Below, in pieces: positions 59,110 through 64,000 of a DNA stretch of 64,000 nucleotides. This stretch comes from Bacillota bacterium. GTDB lineage: Bacteria; Bacillota; Clostridia; Lachnospirales; Lachnospiraceae. The stretch is from the NCBI GenBank assembly GCA_029224465.1, contig JAQXUQ010000030.1:1-64000 (forward strand), in the 5' to 3' direction. Positions within the stretch are counted from its first letter, which is position 1. Each line of letters starts with the position of its first letter. Below the pieces are notes generated by a model, which worked only from the letters and a program-made list of their open reading frames with translations, was not told the origin of the DNA and ran no database searches. The position numbers and the translations under genes were made by a program.

Positions 59110-59697
59110 ATGATTAAATACCGAGCAAAAATAATTTATGACGAAGATACCTTGAGAGAACTTGACCGCGTGCTCACAAGAACTTCTCATCCTCTGCGGC
59201 AGGCAGGCTGGGTTGTGGTTGCGGCTGCAATGATTATATATGGAGTTTCTCTCGGAATTGATAGCATGACAGGAATGCTTTTCACGATTTTCGGGTGTCT
59301 TCTTTTGCCGGTTACGGGAGATATTCTCAGCTGGCGCGGCAACCGGCTGGTACATGTGATGAGGGGGCGACAGCTGACAATATCTTATGAATTCTGCCAG
59401 CTTTATTTTGCGGCGGTTACCAGCGCAGGCAGAACCAACAATAATTATTCAACGATAACCCGGCTGGTCAGAACAAGAGATTATTATTTCCTGTTTCAAG
59501 GCCCTAATAAAGCGTGCATGATCGATAAAAAGACGATCACTCCTCAGAATATGGAGTCGTTTGAGAGTTTTCTTTCGAAAGCAACCGGTCTTGCCTGGGG
59601 CGCTCCTGCGGGGACATTGCAAAAGGCACTGACCGCAAGATTGAGAAGGCACATCGCTTGTTTTCGCGCTCGTGTCAGACGTTATTTAACCTTGTGA
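59110..59697 (+). CDS. YcxB-like membrane protein
   Basis: A 195-residue protein with two membrane segments (about 33-48 and 54-68) after a charged N-terminus and a cytoplasmic domain resembling YcxB-like proteins (FAAVTSAGRTNNNYSTITRLVRTRDYYFLFQGPNKACMIDK). It begins three bases after the kinase stop and precedes the TRAP binding-protein gene by 51 bases, so it is an unexpected passenger in a catabolic operon. Role unknown; similar PH-like membrane proteins occur in the envelope cluster at 40-48 kb. Confidence 0.72.
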   Translation: MIKYRAKIIYDEDTLRELDRVLTRTSHPLRQAGWVVVAAAMIIYGVSLGIDSMTGMLFTIFGCLLLPVTGDILSWRGNRLVHVMRGRQLTISYEFCQLYFAAVTSAGRTNNNYSTITRLVRTRDYYFLFQGPNKACMIDKKTITPQNMESFESFLSKATGLAWGAPAGTLQKALTARLRRHIACFRARVRRYLTL

Positions 59698-59748
59698 TTT
59701 CATAGGAAACTATTAACAACATAATGTGTCGAATAAGGAGGGTTAGTA

Positions 59749-60852
59749 ATGAATTTCAGGAAAGGTATGGCGATCGTTCTTTCTGGAGCAACTGTATTTT
59801 CGCTTGCGGCATGCGGGAGCAATTCCGGATCGACCTCATCAAGCGCATCGGCAACGAAGACAGCAGAAAGTGCCGCTTCCACTTCTACGGCATCGGAGGC
59901 GTCAACAGCGGATTCGGGTGCGGAAAAGTATCCTCAGGAAGCAGATGGATCGGTCGTAACACTTAAATTCAATTTCGTAAAGAGTTCTGCGGATCCGGAA
60001 TATCAGTGGTATGCCGAATATTTCCATGACATTTATGAGGCAACGAATGGAGATGTGGGATATCAGCTGTATCCTTCCGAGTCCCTTGGCGGATCTACCG
60101 ACGTACTTGAAATGGCGGCCAATGGGCAGGATGTCGTGCAGGACTGTGATTTCTCATTCCTGGCAACATACGTTCCGGATATGAGTGTAGCTATGGCACC
60201 ATATCTTATTCAGAAACCCGAACAGCTTGAGACGCTTTGGAATTCCGATATCAAGACGGATTGGGAGACGGCACTGGAGCAAAAGGGACTTCATCTGCTT
60301 GACTGGCACTATTTCGGAACACGAGAGTTGATTCTGAATTCCGAAGCGCATTCCAGAGATGATTTAAAGAGCAAGAAAATACGCTGTGCGGCGACACCTA
60401 TGTGGAACGAAGTAGTTCGGGTACTGGGAGGAAATGCTACAAATACAGCCTGGTCTGAGACATATCAAGCCCTCTCTCAGGGTGTTGCCGATGGCGCGGA
60501 ATCTCCTTATGGACTTCTTTATTCTGCTAAGCTCTATGAGCCCTGCAAGTACCTTATTAAGACAGATCATCTGGTAGCCGCGACAACGGTGGTTATGAGT
60601 CAGAAGACATGGGATAAACTCTCCGCTGAGGATCAGGAAGCCATCAATAAGGTAGCTGCGAATTTCATTTCCAAGCAGGTAGACCGTGTAAATCAGGTAT
60701 CTGATGAGTATGCTCAGAAACTGAAGGATGAAGGAGTGACTTTTATTGAGGTAGACAAGACGCCTTTCATTGAGGCGGCCAAGGAAACCCCGGAGCATTT
60801 CCCGGAATGGTCTGACGGTCTGTATCAAAAAGTACAGGAAGCTATTAAATAA
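59749..60852 (+). CDS. TRAP transporter, solute-binding lipoprotein (DctP family)
   Basis: A 367-residue DctP-type lipoprotein: signal peptide to lipobox SLAAC (Cys about 21), a Ser/Thr/Ala tether, and the DctP domain with YEATNGDVGYQLYPSESLGG and KIRCAATPMWNEVVRVLGGNAT, where the conserved Arg binds the substrate carboxylate. AAGGAGGG precedes the ATG. It delivers an acidic substrate to the DctQ and DctM subunits encoded next. A hairpin lies between it and DctQ. Confidence 0.92.
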   Translation: MNFRKGMAIVLSGATVFSLAACGSNSGSTSSSASATKTAESAASTSTASEASTADSGAEKYPQEADGSVVTLKFNFVKSSADPEYQWYAEYFHDIYEATNGDVGYQLYPSESLGGSTDVLEMAANGQDVVQDCDFSFLATYVPDMSVAMAPYLIQKPEQLETLWNSDIKTDWETALEQKGLHLLDWHYFGTRELILNSEAHSRDDLKSKKIRCAATPMWNEVVRVLGGNATNTAWSETYQALSQGVADGAESPYGLLYSAKLYEPCKYLIKTDHLVAATTVVMSQKTWDKLSAEDQEAINKVAANFISKQVDRVNQVSDEYAQKLKDEGVTFIEVDKTPFIEAAKETPEHFPEWSDGLYQKVQEAIK

Positions 60853-60883
60853 CTGAACCGCCGGTTCGTTTTATCCGTACTTT

Positions 60884-60912
60884 GAGGGGAATTCCGCAAG
60901 AGAGTTCCCCTT
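60884..60912 (+). terminator. Hairpin after the TRAP binding-protein gene
   Basis: AGGGGAA pairs with TTCCCCT around about 13 bases, followed by TTATT. Weak to moderate; probably reduces or stabilises the transcript at the DctP-DctQ junction rather than stopping it. Confidence 0.5.
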
Positions 60913-60947
60913 TATTAAAAATGTATTGCGATGCTGAGGATTGCGGA

Positions 60948-61445
60948 ATGAAGAAGTTTAACAAAAAATTGGATCAGATTACAAGGTTCATAGCCGGGAT
61001 ATCATTTTCGGCTATGATTATTATCACCTCAGTGAATGTGTTTTCCCGTTTTATTTTCAGCAAGTCTTTTGCGTGGAGCGAGGAACTAACATATCTGTTT
61101 TTTAACTGGACGGTGTTTTTTGGAATCTGTGGTGTTTATAAGAGGCAGGGACTCATTTCCATTGATTCTCTTGTGAAAAAACTGTCGCGGAGAGGACAAA
61201 GAATAGCCGCTATTATATCTTTTGGCTTTGTAGCTGCATTGAATATCGCTTTGACGATCTGGGGATGGCAGTTGACGATAGGAGGCTGGGCAAGAAAAAC
61301 GGCTAATCTCATGATCCCGTATACATTTGTGGATATCTGCCTTCCGATAGCCATGATGATTATGTGCTATTACTCTGTTGGTTACATGATTCAGGAGATC
61401 AAGGGACAGACTGTCGAACAGGCATCACTTGAGAACAGATCATAA
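60948..61445 (+). CDS. TRAP transporter, small membrane subunit (DctQ family)
   Basis: A 165-residue four-segment membrane protein. The second segment contains the DctQ signature RFIFSKSFAWSEELTYLFFNW near 30. Together with DctM it forms the membrane part of the TRAP system. The ATG at 60948 follows GAGG by about eight bases, and an upstream in-frame start at 60882 would begin inside the hairpin. It ends 12 bases before DctM. Confidence 0.88.
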   Translation: MKKFNKKLDQITRFIAGISFSAMIIITSVNVFSRFIFSKSFAWSEELTYLFFNWTVFFGICGVYKRQGLISIDSLVKKLSRRGQRIAAIISFGFVAALNIALTIWGWQLTIGGWARKTANLMIPYTFVDICLPIAMMIMCYYSVGYMIQEIKGQTVEQASLENRS

Positions 61446-61457
61446 GGAGAAAAAGAG

Positions 61458-62753
61458 ATGACTTTTTGGACATTCTTCCCGCTGGTACTGATGCTGGTAC
61501 TGTTCTTTTTAAATATACCGGTTGCATATTCGATGATAATGGCAGGTGCCGTTTATTTCCTGTTTGCTCCGGACTCCATGTCACTGGATATGATGATGCA
61601 GAAAATGATTTCTGCCAATTCTTCATTTACTTATCTGGCGATTCCGTTTTTTATCTGCGCAGGTGTGGTATTTGATTACGCGGGTATCACAAGAAGATTG
61701 ATGCATCTCGCGGAACTGTTGGTCGGGCACATTCAAGGCGGTATGGCCCAGGTTAATATCCTGCTGTCATGCATGATGGGCGGTCTGTCGGGATCTGCCA
61801 ATGCTGACGCTGCACTGGAGAGCAAAATGCTTGTTCCGGAAATGGTCAAGCTGGGATATGACCGCGATTTTTCTACTGTTGTAACAGTTGCATCCTCATG
61901 CATTACGCCCATTATTCCGCCGGGAATTATTCTGATTCTCTACGCGTCGGCATCAGATAGTTCAGTTGCGAAGATGTTCTATGCAGGATATATTCCCGGA
62001 ATCATCATCACAGTAGCGATGATGATTATGACCTATTGTATTGCCAGAAAAAGACATTATAAGCCTTCCAGGGACCGTATAGCGAGGGCTTCTGAATTCG
62101 GTAAGGCTTTTCTCAGCGGACTTCCTGCTTTATTTGTTCCCTTTGGACTGGTCCTAGGACTTAGAATCGGACTCTTTACTCCTACAGAAGGCGGTGCCGT
62201 CTGTGTGGTTTATTCGCTGATTATTGGATTTTTTGTCTATCGTGAGATTAAGGTCAGTGATCTGCCCAAGATTGTCGAGGAATCCGTGAGCAGTACAGCA
62301 GGAATCATGTTTATTCTTGCAGGTGCTAATGCTTTGTCCATATATCTTACATGGGAACGTGTGCCGAATCTGATCTCTCAGGCAATTCTGACGAATATCC
62401 ATTCACCGTACGTTTTCCTGTTGATGGTCAATATTCTTCTTCTGATTATCGGCATGTTTTTTGATGGCGGGGCGGCGATGATTCTGCTGGCTCCGCTGCT
62501 GGTTCCGGCAGCGCAGCAACTGGGAATTGATCTGATTCATTTCGGACTGGTGCTTTCTCTCAACCTGACAATTGCCGGTATGTCTCCTCCGTTCGGGGCA
62601 ATGATGTTTGTATCTACATCCATTACAGGAACGACAATTGAGGAGTACGCAAAGGCATGCATCCCGTATATGGCATTGATGATCGGCTGTCTGCTCCTTT
62701 TCACGTACTGCCCTCAGATTGTAATGCTCCTGCCTGACCTGCTTTCAAATTAA
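61458..62753 (+). CDS. TRAP transporter, large permease (DctM family)
   Basis: A 431-residue permease with about twelve membrane segments. Family marks include FFICAGVVFDYAGITRRL near 68, GGLSGSANADAALESKMLVPEM near 112, and MSPPFGAMMFVSTSITGTT near 375. TAAGGAG precedes the ATG. It is driven by a sodium or proton gradient and forms the substrate path. Followed 13 bases later by the mannitol-dehydrogenase-family gene, implying that the imported acid or its ketone is reduced by it. Confidence 0.94.
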   Translation: MTFWTFFPLVLMLVLFFLNIPVAYSMIMAGAVYFLFAPDSMSLDMMMQKMISANSSFTYLAIPFFICAGVVFDYAGITRRLMHLAELLVGHIQGGMAQVNILLSCMMGGLSGSANADAALESKMLVPEMVKLGYDRDFSTVVTVASSCITPIIPPGIILILYASASDSSVAKMFYAGYIPGIIITVAMMIMTYCIARKRHYKPSRDRIARASEFGKAFLSGLPALFVPFGLVLGLRIGLFTPTEGGAVCVVYSLIIGFFVYREIKVSDLPKIVEESVSSTAGIMFILAGANALSIYLTWERVPNLISQAILTNIHSPYVFLLMVNILLLIIGMFFDGGAAMILLAPLLVPAAQQLGIDLIHFGLVLSLNLTIAGMSPPFGAMMFVSTSITGTTIEEYAKACIPYMALMIGCLLLFTYCPQIVMLLPDLLSN

Positions 62754-62766
62754 GAGGGGTATAGTA

Positions 62767-64000
62767 ATGAGATTGTCAATCGAAAATCTACGGGAAATAG
62801 GACGGTTGCCCGGATATCATGTTCCGTCATACGATGTGGAACGTGTTCGGAGCAATACAATTGAAAATCCGCTCTGGCTGCATTTTGGCGGTGGAAATCT
62901 CTTTCGGGCATTTCAGGCGGCAGACGTACAGACACTTATTGAAAGAGATCTCATGACGTCCGGAGTCATCACTTGTGACAGCTATGACGATGAAATCGTG
63001 GATGTATATCATCGAACCGATGATTTGAGTGTTCAGGTAATATTGAACGCCGATGGGTCTGTGGAGAAGAATGTCATTGGCAGTATTGCGCGAAGCTTAA
63101 AACTCGATGCGGACAGGGAACTGGTGAAGGAAATATATTCCAAACCCTCATTGCAGATGATCTCTTTTACAGTAACAGAAAAGGGTTATTTGATTTCGGA
63201 TAATAATGGCGAACTTCTTGGCGCTGTTAAACAGGATATGGACCGAATGCCGGAGCAGGCGGGTACATTTTGCGGAATCCTTGCCTATCTTCTCCTTTAC
63301 AGGAAGAAAACCTGCGGCGTTCCTGTCGCAATGGTTTCCATGGATAACTGTGCGCATAACGGCGACAGGTTGAAATCGGCCATTATGGCTTTTGCCGATG
63401 CCTGGCGAGACAGAAGATACATTTCTGAGGAGGATTATAGGTATGTCTCGGGAAGCGTGACCTATCCGTGGAGTATGATAGACCGGATTACGCCAAGACC
63501 ATCGCCGGAAATTGCCGATATGTTAAAACAAGACGGACTGGAGGATATGAACGTCCGGGTTACATCGCAGGGCACGTTTCTGGCACCTTATGTGAACACC
63601 GAACGTCCGAAGTATCTGGTTATTGAAGATAACTTTCCGAATGGCAGACCCCCGCTTGAGAACGTGGGGGTAATTTTTACAGACCGGGAGAGAGTTGACC
63701 GCTGTGAACTGATGAAAGTCTGCACCTGCCTGAATCCTCCGCAGACGGCGATGGCTGTTCTTGGCTGTCTGCTTGGATATACTTCCATTGCCAAAGAGTT
63801 TGAGGATCGTGATATTCATGAGTTTATCTATCGGCTGTGCTACGACGAGGGCATGCCTGTTGTTGTGGATCCTGAAGTCATCAGTCCTGCGGCTTTCGAA
63901 GCTGAGGTATTTGATGAAAGGCTTAAAAACAAATATATTCGTGACACACCGCAGAGAATCGCCTCCGATACGTCTCAAAAACTGCAGTTCCGTTTTGGGG
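62767..64000 (+). CDS. Mannitol dehydrogenase family oxidoreductase (3' end outside window)
   Basis: At least 411 codons are read without a stop before the window ends. It belongs to the MDH/UxuB/UxaB family of NAD-dependent polyol or hexuronate reductases. The N-terminal Rossmann-like LHFGGGNLFRAF (about 39-50), VSMDNCAHNG near 193, and TYPWSMIDRITPRP near 234 fit the family. GAGGGG lies seven bases before the ATG. It is the last gene seen of the TRAP operon. Fructuronate or tagaturonate reduction is typical for TRAP-linked members, but mannitol-like substrates are not excluded. Confidence 0.9.
   Translation, partial: MRLSIENLREIGRLPGYHVPSYDVERVRSNTIENPLWLHFGGGNLFRAFQAADVQTLIERDLMTSGVITCDSYDDEIVDVYHRTDDLSVQVILNADGSVEKNVIGSIARSLKLDADRELVKEIYSKPSLQMISFTVTEKGYLISDNNGELLGAVKQDMDRMPEQAGTFCGILAYLLLYRKKTCGVPVAMVSMDNCAHNGDRLKSAIMAFADAWRDRRYISEEDYRYVSGSVTYPWSMIDRITPRPSPEIADMLKQDGLEDMNVRVTSQGTFLAPYVNTERPKYLVIEDNFPNGRPPLENVGVIFTDRERVDRCELMKVCTCLNPPQTAMAVLGCLLGYTSIAKEFEDRDIHEFIYRLCYDEGMPVVVDPEVISPAAFEAEVFDERLKNKYIRDTPQRIASDTSQKLQFRFG

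Overview
The window is a 64-kb piece of a Clostridia (Bacillota) chromosome, most likely Lachnospiraceae or a close gut relative. The basis is the form of the 23S rRNA 3' end, tRNA genes without encoded CCA, an initiator tRNA with a C1-T72 mismatch, strong AGGAGG-type ribosome binding sites, lipoproteins with long Ala/Ser/Thr-rich linkers after the lipidated Cys, and Cna-B surface proteins. No phage, transposase or CRISPR array is visible. Most of the window is catabolic accessory genome: successive transporter + regulator + enzyme clusters for different, mostly acidic or modified, carbohydrates.

Layout. (1) 1-1128: end of a 23S rRNA gene with no 5S behind it, then tRNA-Asp, Val, Thr, Tyr, fMet and Phe and a strong terminator. 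(2) 1.4-2.1 kb: mtnN on the minus strand. (3) 2.3-14.6 kb: LacI regulator and a long operon: ABC sugar importer, class II bisphosphate aldolase, TauE/SafE anion exporter, SIS protein, FucI-like aldose isomerase, unusual PFK-family kinase, mutarotase, LarA-like protein. This has the logic of an Embden-Meyerhof-type route for a sugar that already carries an anionic group at C6; a sulfosugar such as sulfoquinovose is the leading guess. (4) 14.6-27.6 kb: degenerate PrpR/NtrC-type regulator divergent from a four-carbon-acid-sugar operon (DUF1537 kinase, Fe-ADH, DapA-like aldolase, PdxA2-like dehydrogenase, 2-hydroxyacid dehydrogenase) with a tripartite tricarboxylate (TTT) transporter and a second LarA-like protein. 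(5) 27.8-37.6 kb: ROK regulator, ribose-type ABC importer, two Gfo/Idh/MocA oxidoreductases, two xylose-isomerase-like TIM barrels and an arylamine N-acetyltransferase. (6) 37.7-48.5 kb: TetR regulator and a cell-envelope region: lipoproteins, PH-like membrane proteins, a flotillin translationally coupled to a 997-residue Cna-B surface protein, HU. (7) 48.8-52.6 kb: nucleotidyltransferase remnant, GntP permease, acetoacetate-decarboxylase-family enzyme, TetR. (8) 52.7-64 kb: MmsA/IolA-like dehydrogenase, IclR and DeoR regulators, HAD phosphatase, IolJ-like aldolase, IolC-like kinase, a TRAP transporter and a mannitol-dehydrogenase-family enzyme cut by the window end.

How the genes work together. 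Each cluster pairs one importer class (MalEFG-type ABC, TTT, ribose-type ABC, GntP, TRAP) with one local regulator and enzymes that feed DHAP, pyruvate or acyl-CoA pools. Several clusters carry a hairpin just downstream of the solute-binding-protein gene, and several regulators sit beside clear inverted repeats that look like their operators.

Limits. Family calls rest on reading motifs in the translated sequence; no database search was run. Substrates are inferred from gene combinations and are not shown by the sequence itself. Promoters, operators and hairpins were identified by eye.
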